Below, one piece after another: positions 9,445-18,598 of a DNA stretch of 64,000 bases (positions are counted from its first letter, which is position 1; each line of letters starts with the position of its first letter). A program made the translations under genes and the position numbers. The notes beneath the pieces were generated by a model. That model was not told the origin of the DNA and searched no databases. It saw nothing but the letters and a program-made list of their open reading frames with translations. The stretch is taken from contig JALGYY010000028.1 of assembly GCA_025782575.1 (NCBI GenBank), forward strand, positions 90,247 through 154,246, written 5' to 3'. This stretch comes from a bacterium (GTDB lineage: Bacteria > Orphanbacterota > Orphanbacteria > Orphanbacterales > Orphanbacteraceae).

Positions 9445-11115
9445 TCAGCAGTTAGGAGAGGGTGCACTACCATGCGCGATCCGCTCGGCTTCCTCGCGCG
9501 GAGGGGGAGGGCGCCTGAAAGCGGCGATAGCCTGGGTCAGTAGTACTGCAGCGAGAACGAAGAGCACGACGGAGATGGAACGGACGATTCCGCTGGTCTG
9601 GTCGGAAAGGACAAGCAGGACGAGTGCCCAGAGTGTCATGACAATCATGAAAACCATCGGAACAAATGTAAACATGGTGGGGCGGCCGCTCTGCCGGAGC
9701 CAGAGCGTGATGACGAGCAACGCGAGGCCGGCAAGCAGTTGATTCGTGGCGCCGAAAACGGGCCAGATGGCGCGCCATACCGGTATGGGATTGCCGTTGC
9801 CGTCTGTAAGAGTCACGAACACGAAAAGCGCGGGAAGCGCAAGCGAGGCGATGGTCCCTGCGAATCGGGAGACCGCTCCGGATACGCCGAAGATCTCCTG
9901 GAAGATGTAACGGGAAAGACGGGTACATGTGTCGAGCGTGGTCAGTAGAAATGTGGAGACCGCAAGAAGACCGAAATGAAACCCCGCTTCCGGCGGGAGC
10001 CCGACGGCCGACAGAAATCGCCCCATACCCGAAGCGAATACGATGGTGGGATGGGAGTTCGTCAGATCGGCGCCCGGCGTGAGTACCATGACGGTGGCGA
10101 GTGCGATGACGGCGAGGACTCCCTCGATCAGCATGGCACCATAACCGATCGGTTTGGCGTCGGTTTCACATTTTAACTGCTTGGACGACGTGCCGGACGC
10201 GACGATGGAGTGAAAACCGGAGCAGGCGCCGCACGCCACCGTGATAAACAGGATGGGAAACAGGGGCCCGATCTTCGCATCGAAAGAAGTAAACGCGGGA
10301 TAGTCGATCGAGACGCCGCCGAAGACAATCCCGAGAAAGCCGCCGAGAATCGAACCATAGAGAAGAAACGATGACAGGAAATCGCGTGGCTGAAGCAGTG
10401 CCCAGACAGGAACAACCGAAGCGATCAGGCAATAGAGAAGCAGAACAAGATCCCATGTGTGCTTGGCTGACCCGGCCACGGCAAACGGCGTGATCGGAAT
10501 CTTCGGACCGAGAAGAAGAACGCCGATTAGTAACGGGACGAACAGGAGCGTCGCCCTTCCGAGCGCCACTTTCCCCTTGTTGAGAACCAGGCCGAGGATA
10601 ATGGCGAGAACGATGAAGAGAAGCGATGAAGTCGCGACGCCTCCGTCCTGGGCGAATGTGCCCGAGGTGAGATCGAGAAAGACGGCGAGCACATAGATCA
10701 TGGCAAGCCAGATGAATAGAAGAAAGAGGATATAGCCGGTTCGGGACATGTGGAGGTTCACGATTTCGGCGATGGATCGAGCTTTGTGCCTGATCGATGC
10801 CACAAGCGATCCGAAGTCGTGAACGCCGCCGATGAAGATCGACCCGATCACCACCCAGAGAATGGCGGGAAGCCAGCCGAATGCGAGTCCCGCGATTATC
10901 GGACCGACTATGGGCCCCGCGCCGGCGATCGACGAGAAATGATGACCCAGCAGGAGAGGCGCTTTGGTGGGGATGTAGTCGACGCCGTCGTACATCGTTT
11001 CTGAGGGGACCTTGTTGTCGTTGTCCAGACGAAACCGGCGGGAGAGAAACGAGCCGTAGAAGCGATAAGCGAGGGCGAAACCGGCTATGCAGACGATGAA
11101 GATGATCGCGAGCAC
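9445..11115 (-). CDS. cstA: Carbon starvation protein CstA family transporter
   Basis: 556 residues with about 16 hydrophobic segments. It matches the CstA family: AYRFYGSFLSRRF near residue 15, then DYIPTKAPLLLGHHFSSIAG and GPIVGPIIAGLAFGWLPA, and later GACSGFHSIVASGTSSKQL. CstA proteins import pyruvate or peptides and are often induced at carbon limitation. The GTG at 11115 is preferred: AGAGGT lies about 7 bp upstream and the N terminus then aligns with the family. A longer in-frame GTG start at 11214 has no ribosome-binding site and adds a basic non-family leader. It is divergent from glgC with a 160-bp spacer. Confidence 0.92.
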   Translation of the reverse strand: MLAIIFIVCIAGFALAYRFYGSFLSRRFRLDNDNKVPSETMYDGVDYIPTKAPLLLGHHFSSIAGAGPIVGPIIAGLAFGWLPAILWVVIGSIFIGGVHDFGSLVASIRHKARSIAEIVNLHMSRTGYILFLLFIWLAMIYVLAVFLDLTSGTFAQDGGVATSSLLFIVLAIILGLVLNKGKVALGRATLLFVPLLIGVLLLGPKIPITPFAVAGSAKHTWDLVLLLYCLIASVVPVWALLQPRDFLSSFLLYGSILGGFLGIVFGGVSIDYPAFTSFDAKIGPLFPILFITVACGACSGFHSIVASGTSSKQLKCETDAKPIGYGAMLIEGVLAVIALATVMVLTPGADLTNSHPTIVFASGMGRFLSAVGLPPEAGFHFGLLAVSTFLLTTLDTCTRLSRYIFQEIFGVSGAVSRFAGTIASLALPALFVFVTLTDGNGNPIPVWRAIWPVFGATNQLLAGLALLVITLWLRQSGRPTMFTFVPMVFMIVMTLWALVLLVLSDQTSGIVRSISVVLFVLAAVLLTQAIAAFRRPPPPREEAERIAHGSAPSPNC

Positions 11116-11275
11116 CAGGGTACCTCTGCGAGAGAGAGGAAAAACTCGTTTGCACGGGACAGGTCCCGATTCTTTCCCTGTAAGTATAGCGAGTGCGGGC
11201 ACTCTTATGTACACTGAAAGGCGCGGGACCCGTCAGTCGCACCGAGCTACATGAATCAGGGAGGATAATACCGGA

Positions 11276-12568
11276 ATGCCAGGCAGTGATCGAATCGTAG
11301 ACCGGGTAGCTACCGTTATTCTCGGCGGTGGCCGTGGCACACGGCTCTTCCCCCTCACTCAGGATCGGGCGAAACCGGCTATCAATTTTGGTGCGAAGTA
11401 TCGGCTGATCGATATCCCGATCTCCAACAGCATCAATTCGGGTATCCGTAAGATCTTCGTCCTGACTCAGTTCCTCTCCGCCGGCCTTCATCGCCACATC
11501 ACGCGAACCTACCGGCTTGACAATTTCAGTGACGGCTTCGTCGAGATTCTCGCGGCCGAGCAGACCCATACGAAGATGGAGTGGTTTCAGGGGACGGCCG
11601 ATGCTGTGCGGCGGAGTCTGCGCTACCTGCTGCGCGCGCCGGTCCAGCACTATCTGATTCTGGCGGGAGATCAGCTGTATCGATTCGACTTTCGAAGCAT
11701 GCTGGCGTCCCATCTCTATCACGATGCCGACGTAACTCTCGCAGCGACGCTCATTCCACGGGCGGACGTACCCCGCATGGGGATCCTGCGATGCGATCCG
11801 GAGGGGCGTGTGATAGAGGCGGTTGAAAAGCCGGAAGACCCCGAGGTGATCGGCGCGTTGGAAGCGCCTCTCGATGCCTGCGCCAGATTTACCGATGAAG
11901 ATCCTGGAGATCGCCGGCACATCGGGTCGATGGGGATCTATATTTTCCGGCGGCGGGCGCTGATCTCGCTCCTTGAGGAGTCAGTGAGCCAGAGCTTCGC
12001 GGCTGAGATCATCCCATCCGCTATCGAGTCCCTTCGCGTTTTTTCCCATCCGTTTGACGGGTACTGGGTTGACGTGGGAACCATTCGAAGCTACTACGAT
12101 GCGAATCTGGAGCTGACGGATCCTGCGCCACGACTGAATCTCTACCAGGGAGAATCGCCGATTTTCACCCGTCACCGATCGTTACCGGCGTCCAAAATAG
12201 TCGACTGCCATGTCGAACGCGCGATTGTCGGCGAAGGATCGATTGTCGAGGGGGCGACACTTTCTCGGGCGCTCATCGGTCTTCGTTCGGTTGTCGGTCG
12301 GGGTAGTGTGATTCGAAACTCAATCCTTCTGGGCAATGATCATATGGAAGGGGAACTCGATTCGAGCGGTTCCCGGCCGGAAATCGGCGAGAATGTAACG
12401 ATCGAAAACGCGATTATCGATAAGAACGTCTCAATCGGAAATAACGTACGCATCGCGAGTCACCAGGGCGTTCCCGACCAGGATCATGAGCTCTATCATG
12501 TTCGTGACGGGCTCGTAATCGTGCTCCAGGGAGTAAAGCTTCCGGAAGGAATGGTAATCGAGCCCTGA
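11276..12568 (+). CDS. glgC: Glucose-1-phosphate adenylyltransferase (ADP-glucose pyrophosphorylase)
   Basis: 430 residues, the family length. It makes ADP-glucose for glycogen. The nucleotide-binding loop is ILGGGRGTRLFPLTQDRAK at residues 15-33, followed by FGAKYRLIDIPISNS; GTADAVRRSLRYLL and LILAGDQLYRFDF are nucleotidyltransferase signatures, and the C-terminal left-handed beta-helix is visible in the hexapeptide-like stretch from about residue 300. It is preceded by GGGAGGA about 11 bp before ATG. No other glycogen gene is adjacent. With ppk genes nearby, the region is biased towards energy and carbon storage. Confidence 0.95.
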   Translation: MPGSDRIVDRVATVILGGGRGTRLFPLTQDRAKPAINFGAKYRLIDIPISNSINSGIRKIFVLTQFLSAGLHRHITRTYRLDNFSDGFVEILAAEQTHTKMEWFQGTADAVRRSLRYLLRAPVQHYLILAGDQLYRFDFRSMLASHLYHDADVTLAATLIPRADVPRMGILRCDPEGRVIEAVEKPEDPEVIGALEAPLDACARFTDEDPGDRRHIGSMGIYIFRRRALISLLEESVSQSFAAEIIPSAIESLRVFSHPFDGYWVDVGTIRSYYDANLELTDPAPRLNLYQGESPIFTRHRSLPASKIVDCHVERAIVGEGSIVEGATLSRALIGLRSVVGRGSVIRNSILLGNDHMEGELDSSGSRPEIGENVTIENAIIDKNVSIGNNVRIASHQGVPDQDHELYHVRDGLVIVLQGVKLPEGMVIEP

Positions 12569-12677
12569 GGGGAGGCTCAGTAGTGAAACTTCTCCCCCCC
12601 CTGATCCGCACTCCTCCCCCCCACGCCTCAACTGACTTCCTGTGGTATCATCTGCGCTCATCCGGAGGCTGAAAACG

Positions 12678-13427
12678 ATGGGATTTACGGGTACGATTCT
12701 CGGTGGATTGATCGGCGGTGCGATGGGCGGGCCGCTCGGAGCAATCGTCGGGGCCATGTTGGGCGGCAACATACAGCGGGGAATCAGCGGTGCCGGACAG
12801 GCGCCCGGTCCCGGATCGTACCGTGCCGCCCGTGCCGTCGGTGCGGGTCCGAGCCAGTCAGCCGCCGTCTCACTTGTTGTACTCATGGCGGCAGTCACCA
12901 AAGTGGATCAGCGTGTCACCCGGGGCGAAGTAACGTATGTTCGCGATTTTCTGGTGCGCTCATTCGGCCCGGACAATGCAGCCGACCTGATGCAGATCTA
13001 CAAAGAAGCGCTTGATCGGGATCTCGACATTTCGGCCATCTGCAGACAGATCACGCAGGTGCTCGATCACCCGACTGCAGTCCAGATCATCCATACACTC
13101 ATCGGTCTCGTGCAGGCCGATGAAGGGACCGATGAAGACGAGATTCGGGTGATTCGCGACATTGCGGGCCGGATCGGTCTTTCTCAGGAAGAGTCCCGCG
13201 CGATCGAGGCCATGTACTGGAATGACAGCGAGCATGCCTATCAGGTGCTCGGCGCATCTCAGTCCGACTCGATGGATGAAATCAAGAAGAAGTACCGCAC
13301 GCTGGTGAAGCAGTACCATCCGGACAAGGTTTCCCATCTCGGCATCGAGTTCAAAGAACTGGCGAAGCAGAAATTCGTACAGATTCAGCAGGCGTACGAG
13401 TCGATCGAGAAGAGCCGGGCGGGCTAG
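12678..13427 (+). CDS. TerB-like and J-domain protein (DjlA-like)
   Basis: 249 residues. The N terminus is a glycine-zipper hydrophobic stretch (GTILGGLIGGAMGGPLGA, about residues 4-22) likely to sit in or on a membrane. The middle (residues 60-170) resembles the TerB helical domain. The C-terminal J domain (AYQVLGASQSDSMDEIKKKY) carries the HPD tripeptide in KQYHPDKVS, needed to stimulate DnaK ATPase. This order is that of DjlA-type membrane co-chaperones. ATG at 12678 has GGAGG about 10 bp upstream. Only 2 bp separate it from the following esterase gene, which argues for co-transcription. Confidence 0.88.
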   Translation: MGFTGTILGGLIGGAMGGPLGAIVGAMLGGNIQRGISGAGQAPGPGSYRAARAVGAGPSQSAAVSLVVLMAAVTKVDQRVTRGEVTYVRDFLVRSFGPDNAADLMQIYKEALDRDLDISAICRQITQVLDHPTAVQIIHTLIGLVQADEGTDEDEIRVIRDIAGRIGLSQEESRAIEAMYWNDSEHAYQVLGASQSDSMDEIKKKYRTLVKQYHPDKVSHLGIEFKELAKQKFVQIQQAYESIEKSRAG

Positions 13428-13429
13428 CA

Positions 13430-14764
13430 GTGAGCCCGGCCATCCCGCTTTCGAAATCCTCCCTCACCAATCTCGGACTGCTCCTGCATCTTTTCCTGCT
13501 CATCATCATTTCCCTTCTTCTCCTGACCTCATCCGCCTGTGGAGACAGCAACACGTCAGGGCCGCCGGCCGGTGCCGGTGCCGGTGCCGGTGACGATGAC
13601 GACGACAACAATAATGATAACAATGACAGCGCCCCCTCCGGCGAAGTGATCATCTCCTTCATTGTCGACACTCCGCCTGACACGCCGTTCGATGCATCCG
13701 TGTTCATTGCGGGCGGCTTTCAGGGATGGAATCCGGGTGACCCGGCATTCGAATTGACACGGTTCGACTCGTCCCTCTTTTCGATCGATCTGACTTTCTC
13801 CGCAGGGGACAGTTTGCAGTTCAAGTTTACCCGTGGTGACTGGGCACGTGTGGAGAAGGGTCCGTCGGGCGAAGAAATCGCCAACCGGACTCTGCGTGCC
13901 GATTCGAGCGGAACACATCACTTCACCGTGGCAAGCTGGGCGGATCATACACAGGCGGAACCGACGATCACGGGGGATGTGCGGGAGATCGAGGTGCCCC
14001 GTTTTCTCGCCGGTCGCCCGGTATGGATCTATCTCCCTCCCGGATACGATGACAGCGAGTCGGATTACTCCGTGCTCTATATGCTGGACGGCCAGAATAT
14101 TTTCGACGAAACGACGAGCTTTGCCGGAGAGTGGATGGTCGATGAGATGTGTGAAGAACTGATCGGGAGAGGTGAGATCGAGCCGATTATTGTCGTGGCG
14201 ATCGAAAATGGGGGTGAAAACCGGGCGTTCGAATACACGCCATGGCGGGACGACGACTTCAGAGGTGGCATGGGGGGTGGAGGGATGGAGCATCTGGCGG
14301 CGATTAACTCCACACTGATTCCCTATGTAGAAGAACATTATCGAGCCCGGCCCGGAGCCGAGGAGCGGGCGTTTGCCGGTTCATCGCTCGGCGGCTTGAT
14401 GGCGCTCTACGCCGCTTACGCGGAAAGCGACATGTTCGGCGCCGTGGCGGGTCTATCCCCTTCACTCTGGTGGGACTCGGAGCATCTGACGGCGTTCGCC
14501 GATTCGTCGACATTCCCGATGGTCCTCGTATACGCAGACATGGGGACGGAGGAAGATAGCGGGCCGAACGATGACGACGGTAACGGGATCGACGATAATA
14601 TCGATCAGCTTCGCCGGTTTCGTGATGTGCTCCTGGAAGATGGATTTATTGCGGGTGAGGATCTTTTTATCGTGGAGGACGAAGGGGGGCGCCACAATGA
14701 ATCGTCCTGGGCGGCGCGCTTTCCGGAGGTGCTTCGTATTCTGTTTCCACCGACTGATCAGTAG
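13430..14764 (+). CDS. Esterase D-like alpha/beta-hydrolase lipoprotein with N-terminal starch-binding-like domain
   Basis: 444 residues from GTG at 13430. A long signal peptide ends in a lipobox (LTSSAC, Cys near 37), so the protein is probably lipid-anchored. A low-complexity Ala/Gly then Asp/Asn linker follows, then a beta-sandwich resembling CBM20/48 modules (VFIAGGFQGWNPGDPAF, residues 85-170), then a putative-esterase domain (PF00756-like): VWIYLPPGYDDSESDYSVLY, the nucleophile elbow FAGSSLGGLMALYAA with Ser, and a C-terminal GGRHNESSW supplying the His. Members include feruloyl and siderophore esterases; the substrate is not evident. It follows the TerB/DnaJ gene by 2 bp and overlaps the PLD-like gene tail to tail by 7 bp. 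Confidence 0.88.
   Translation: MSPAIPLSKSSLTNLGLLLHLFLLIIISLLLLTSSACGDSNTSGPPAGAGAGAGDDDDDNNNDNNDSAPSGEVIISFIVDTPPDTPFDASVFIAGGFQGWNPGDPAFELTRFDSSLFSIDLTFSAGDSLQFKFTRGDWARVEKGPSGEEIANRTLRADSSGTHHFTVASWADHTQAEPTITGDVREIEVPRFLAGRPVWIYLPPGYDDSESDYSVLYMLDGQNIFDETTSFAGEWMVDEMCEELIGRGEIEPIIVVAIENGGENRAFEYTPWRDDDFRGGMGGGGMEHLAAINSTLIPYVEEHYRARPGAEERAFAGSSLGGLMALYAAYAESDMFGAVAGLSPSLWWDSEHLTAFADSSTFPMVLVYADMGTEEDSGPNDDDGNGIDDNIDQLRRFRDVLLEDGFIAGEDLFIVEDEGGRHNESSWAARFPEVLRILFPPTDQ
13567..13626 (+). repeat. Low-complexity linker (ggtgcc and gay/aay triplet runs)
   Basis: Within the esterase gene a run of near-identical GGTGCC units is followed by GAY and AAY triplets, encoding an Ala-Gly then Asp-Asn spacer between the lipid anchor and the folded domains. 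Such runs vary in length between strains and can cause assembly errors. Confidence 0.7.
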
Positions 14765-15324
14765 CAGACATCCCGTCTTCCACAACCCTCGCAGAGAGAT
14801 GTACTCCATATAGTCTCGAAGTAATCGGCGTACGTACGAATGAGATCGGGTTGGCGAGTTACGATTCCGGCTTCATGATTCCTGCGGGTCCTGTTCTTGA
14901 CACCCAGTCCGGCGCCTGTGAAGTTCGCGCTTCCCACATAAAGAAAGCCCCCGTCAACGAGTACCATTTTGAAATGCGTGCGGGGGCAATACATCATCTC
15001 GAAGCGGGAATTCGTGCTTAGCCCCGGCCGCTTTTCGAGGGACTCGAGAAACGGGCGGGACGGCGGAGCCCCATGGAGGATCCTGATGGACACCCCCCGT
15101 TCCACAAGCGCCTGGAACTCCACCAGGATCGATCGATACCGTCCCCGGCGCTTGACATGCAGATCCTTGACGTTTGCAGTGGCGATCACGATCGATTGTT
15201 CGGCGTGGAGCACCTGCTCTTCGATCACGATCGAGTAGTGCTCGTCATCCGTGATGATTCGAACAGGAAGGGGGCTCTCTAAGCCAGTCTTCGAATCACC
15301 AGCACAGTCGCGTCGTCTTCCCAT
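14758..15324 (-). CDS. Phospholipase D-like (single HKD) protein
   Basis: 188 residues. One PLD-superfamily half is clear: THFKMVLVDGGFLYVGSANF near residue 130, in which H, K and D form the HKD motif and GSANFTGAG follows. Proteins with a single HKD usually act as dimers, as in the Nuc nuclease; substrate could be DNA or phospholipid. The C terminus carries CEGCGRRDVC, a possible metal-binding cluster. No signal peptide is obvious. The ATG at 15324 lies inside the 3' end of the phosphatase gene (46-bp overlap), so the pair is probably co-transcribed; a later start is possible. Its 3' end overlaps the convergent esterase gene. Confidence 0.75.
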   Translation of the reverse strand: MGRRRDCAGDSKTGLESPLPVRIITDDEHYSIVIEEQVLHAEQSIVIATANVKDLHVKRRGRYRSILVEFQALVERGVSIRILHGAPPSRPFLESLEKRPGLSTNSRFEMMYCPRTHFKMVLVDGGFLYVGSANFTGAGLGVKNRTRRNHEAGIVTRQPDLIRTYADYFETIWSTSLCEGCGRRDVCY

Positions 15325-16481
15325 TTCCCCTCACCGCCGAACATGTAGGCTCTCTCGAAAATCGTTTCCAGAACGATCTGGGCCGGCGCGTCCCGAAGTT
15401 CCTTCATGATTTCGGGTATCGGCTCCTCGCCGAACATTTCGCCGTTCGGTGAGAGCCGTTCCAGGATCCCGTCCGATACTGTAACCATCAGGCTGCCACG
15501 GTCGAGGTGAATATAGCCCCGTTTGAATTTGAGCTCCGGAAGAGGGCCGAGAACGGAGCCACCCACTTCGAGACGGAACCACCCCCGGTCCATCATGACA
15601 AACGGTGGAACATGACCTGCGTTGACATACATCAGGTTCCCGTTAGCTTCCAGCTCACCATAGAACATCGACACGAATTTCGTAGAGAGATTGCTCCTGT
15701 GAATCACGCGATTCAACCTGGCGATTGTGGGCGAGATCTTGGTGTCTTTATCGATTCCCATCCGAAGCCCGGTTACCACATCCCGAACGAGGAGGGCAGC
15801 CGGAAGGCCATGGCCGCTCGCATCGCCAAGGGCGAAACCCATGAATTCCTCGGCGGTCATGATGAAATCGTAAAAGTCCCCCCCGACGTCATCCGCGGAA
15901 ATCGACTTCCCTGCAAATTCGTAGCCGGGAAACTCGGGCAGACGCCGAGGAAAGAGGCTCCGTTGAATCAGGCGAGTCTCCTCAAGATCCTCCTCGAGGC
16001 CCTCGGTATCGAAACGGTGATTCAGAAAGTGGCGGATGGTGTTCAGCGCAAACTCGATCTGCTCCCGTTCCCAGCCCGGTGCAAGACCGAACGCGAGAAC
16101 GGCGACTCTCTCGCGACCGACCATGATCGCCGCTGACTCGGTACCCCCGAGGATTTCCTGCTCAAAGTCAGGGTCGATACCAGGGGTTGTGGAATCGAAG
16201 ATGTATCCGCGATGTTCGAAGAGAAGTTTGACAGGCGGATAGTCTAGCGAAATCTCGGTTCCTTCGACGTTTTGCGGGCTGTTGAGGTCTACTCTCAGTA
16301 CGAGCTTGGAATCGACAACTTCATACAGCCGGCCGTTCGAGATCGAGAGATCGGGCCCGAAGCTCTCTACGAGCTGGTGCAGGACGGACGAGAGCACTTC
16401 GGTCCGGTCTCCTCCCCCCGCGATTCGGGAGAGAAGATCGTCGAGCTTGCGATAGAATACTTTGGGGTCTGTGATCGGCAA
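15279..16481 (-). CDS. SpoIIE/RsbU-type PP2C phosphatase with N-terminal GAF-like domain
   Basis: 400 residues. Residues 20-150 look like a GAF sensor domain. From about 165 the RsbU pattern begins (TRLIQRSLFPRRLPEFPGYE), with the metal sites in VGGDFYDF and LGDASGHGLPAALL and the C-terminal MVTVSDGILE. Such enzymes dephosphorylate anti-sigma-factor antagonists in partner-switching cascades or act in other signalling pathways. No anti-sigma kinase or STAS partner is nearby, so the target is unknown. ATG at 16481 faces away from the ATP synthase operon, with a 137-bp divergent spacer. Confidence 0.9.
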   Translation of the reverse strand: MPITDPKVFYRKLDDLLSRIAGGGDRTEVLSSVLHQLVESFGPDLSISNGRLYEVVDSKLVLRVDLNSPQNVEGTEISLDYPPVKLLFEHRGYIFDSTTPGIDPDFEQEILGGTESAAIMVGRERVAVLAFGLAPGWEREQIEFALNTIRHFLNHRFDTEGLEEDLEETRLIQRSLFPRRLPEFPGYEFAGKSISADDVGGDFYDFIMTAEEFMGFALGDASGHGLPAALLVRDVVTGLRMGIDKDTKISPTIARLNRVIHRSNLSTKFVSMFYGELEANGNLMYVNAGHVPPFVMMDRGWFRLEVGGSVLGPLPELKFKRGYIHLDRGSLMVTVSDGILERLSPNGEMFGEEPIPEIMKELRDAPAQIVLETIFERAYMFGGEGKWEDDATVLVIRRLA

Positions 16482-16562
16482 TGTACTGTCCCTTCCTGAG
16501 ATGTATAGTCGTGGAGCCGGTCCCCCCGATCAAGCGACATATTGAGCTCAAAGCTGATTTTT

Positions 16563-16594
16563 TTGTTGCCCCCCCCTGAACCCCCCTGTAAAAT
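16563..16594 (+). promoter_or_regulatory. Candidate promoter of the atp operon
   Basis: TAAAAT at 16589-16594 is a good -10. TTGCCC at 16566-16571, 17 bp upstream, is a partial -35; TTGTTG at 16563 would give a 20-bp spacer. The site lies 24 bp before the first atp start and the spacer contains long C runs. No other promoter-like site is nearby. Confidence 0.35.
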
Positions 16595-16618
16595 ACTAAT
16601 CTTTTGAGCAGCGAAAAA

Positions 16619-16924
16619 ATGGAAAAGAGAAGAAAAGCGATCAAGCGCCTCAAAAAGGGGCTCGATGCGGTTCATCGAACGGTCCGAAAGGAAGCCTCGA
16701 TCGGCCGCTATCTCCATCTCGGGGTGACTTTTGCCCTGTCGGCTCTTCTCTTTTTTTTCGTGGGCTACCGGCTCGACCTCTGGCTTGGAACGCTTCCGGT
16801 CTTCACGCTGGTCGGGACGTTTCTCGGCGGTACCGGCGGTTTCATCTATCTCTACCAGGATCTGACCGCGGGAGACCGCGAAAAGGCCGCCGGAAAGCGC
16901 AGGAACAAGAGGTCCGGATCGTGA
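16619..16924 (+). CDS. atpZ: AtpZ/AtpI-family accessory protein of the ATP synthase
   Basis: 101 residues from ATG at 16619; TTG at 16604 is an alternative. After a basic N terminus there are two membrane segments (GVTFALSALLFFFVGYRLDL and PVFTLVGTFLGGTGGFIYLY), the pattern of the AtpZ-like PF09527 family, small hydrophobic proteins at the head of bacterial atp operons implicated in ATP synthase assembly or Mg2+/Ca2+ transport. The C terminus is strongly basic. The following gene starts in its stop codon (GTGA overlap). Confidence 0.8.
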   Translation: MEKRRKAIKRLKKGLDAVHRTVRKEASIGRYLHLGVTFALSALLFFFVGYRLDLWLGTLPVFTLVGTFLGGTGGFIYLYQDLTAGDREKAAGKRRNKRSGS

Positions 16925-17358
16925 ATGCGGGGATTACCCGTCTCTTTCTCATCGGGTCGGTGACGATTACGGCGCTGCTCTTCCTGGTGCTCCGGCCGAT
17001 CTACGCCGCCCGAATGGATGGCGACCCGACGGGGAGCCTTCTGGCCGGCCTCGGGACCGGCCTGCTGGTGATAGCGGGAAGTTTTTTTGTGCAGCGATGG
17101 GCGTTTCGCGCCTCCACGAGCTCTTTTTTCGTGGTGTTTCTGGGGGGCATGCTCGTCCGGCTCATATTGTTTGGCGCTCTGATCGGATTTGCGTATCTTG
17201 TCCCTGTGTTGCACGGGCAAGGTGTTGCCGTGGCGCTTCTCACAGCGTTTTTTCCCCTGACCCTCCTCGAGGTACTCTGCCTCGTCCGATGGGCTGACGG
17301 GGTGGCTCGGAACGAAGCTCCAGCCGGCTCTGAAGGCGCTTCTTCCGGGAACGAATAA
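16921..17358 (+). CDS. atpI: ATP synthase protein I
   Basis: 145 residues with four hydrophobic segments, the layout of ATP synthase protein I (PF03899), thought to help assemble the c-ring. The GTG start at 16921 overlaps the atpZ stop by 4 bp. The last 20 residues are soluble and rich in Ala, Gly and Glu. Identification rests mainly on position and topology, since this family is poorly conserved. Confidence 0.75.
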   Translation: MNAGITRLFLIGSVTITALLFLVLRPIYAARMDGDPTGSLLAGLGTGLLVIAGSFFVQRWAFRASTSSFFVVFLGGMLVRLILFGALIGFAYLVPVLHGQGVAVALLTAFFPLTLLEVLCLVRWADGVARNEAPAGSEGASSGNE

Positions 17359-17373
17359 AGGGTTTCGAGCAGA

Positions 17374-18261
17374 ATGGAAGAAATAATCCTGGCCCAGACC
17401 GGTCATGGTGAAGAAGCGGAACACGCCGTGGAAGCGGTGAATGGCGCGGCGGCCGAAGCGGCGCACGGTGCAGCAGGCCATGGCGACGTATTTGAGTTCA
17501 GCCAGCTGTTCCACCATATGGAAGACACGGTCCTGCTTCAGCTTCCGAGCTTTTCAATCGGGAGCCTGACGATCGACCTCTCGATCACCAAGCTCGTTCT
17601 CATGATGATTCTGTCGGGGGGAATCACGCTGCTCGCGTTCGGCGCTCTCGCCCGCAAAATCCGTGGCGGTGCCGCTCCCCGCGGGATACTCGCCAACCTG
17701 ACCGAAGCGCTCTTCGATTTCGTCAATCGAGATATGATCATCGGCATGATGGGCGAAAAAGCGGGCCGGCAATTCGCGCCCTACTTCACCAGCCTGTTCT
17801 TCTTTATTTTATTCGCGAATCTTATCGGACTCATTCCCTTCATGGGAACGGCAACCAGTAATATCGCCGTCACGGCTTCTCTAGCTGTACTCACGTTTTT
17901 CATCACCCAGGTAAGCGCCGTTCGCGTGCAGGGGATCGTTCCCTATATGAAGCATCATGTTCCACCGGGTATGCCCATCTTCCTGATTCCGATCATGGTG
18001 CCGATCGAGATACTCGGGCACTTCATCAAACCGTTCGCGCTCACCATCCGTCTCTTCGCGAACATGACCGGCGGACATGTGGTCATTCTTTCGGTAATCG
18101 GCATGCTGTTTCTCTTTAAATCATTGATGCTCGCTCCACTGGTTGTGGGATTCGTCCTGTTTATCGATTTCCTGGAGCTGCTCGTTGCCTTCATACAGGC
18201 ATATGTATTCGTTCTACTGTCGATCTTGTTTGTCAACGCCGCGATCCAACCCGAGCATTGA
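17374..18261 (+). CDS. atpB: ATP synthase Fo subunit a
   Basis: 295 residues. A His/Ala-rich N-terminal stretch precedes five or six membrane helices. The helix that faces the c-ring is TIRLFANMTGGHVVILSVIG, with the essential Arg in TIRLFANM, and the family element FTSLFFFILFANLIGLIPF is present. Helices near residue 270 (LLVAFIQAYVFVLL) complete the proton half-channels. The protein is longer than the E. coli subunit (271) because of the N-terminal extension. Confidence 0.96.
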   Translation: MEEIILAQTGHGEEAEHAVEAVNGAAAEAAHGAAGHGDVFEFSQLFHHMEDTVLLQLPSFSIGSLTIDLSITKLVLMMILSGGITLLAFGALARKIRGGAAPRGILANLTEALFDFVNRDMIIGMMGEKAGRQFAPYFTSLFFFILFANLIGLIPFMGTATSNIAVTASLAVLTFFITQVSAVRVQGIVPYMKHHVPPGMPIFLIPIMVPIEILGHFIKPFALTIRLFANMTGGHVVILSVIGMLFLFKSLMLAPLVVGFVLFIDFLELLVAFIQAYVFVLLSILFVNAAIQPEH

Positions 18262-18331
18262 GGCAAGGTCACTTATCTTGCTGTACCCGGATGAAAAAGG
18301 CCGGGGAACGGCGAAGGAAGAAGGAGGATAG

Positions 18332-18559
<228 letters not shown>

Positions 18560-18598
18560 GAACGAGAGGAAGAACCACTCTCTGAATCGAGGGAACGT

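Noticed and set aside
10166-11920. Long minus-strand frame of 584 codons
   Set aside because: It runs over cstA in another frame and then antisense to glgC, both clear family members; typical of GC-rich DNA.
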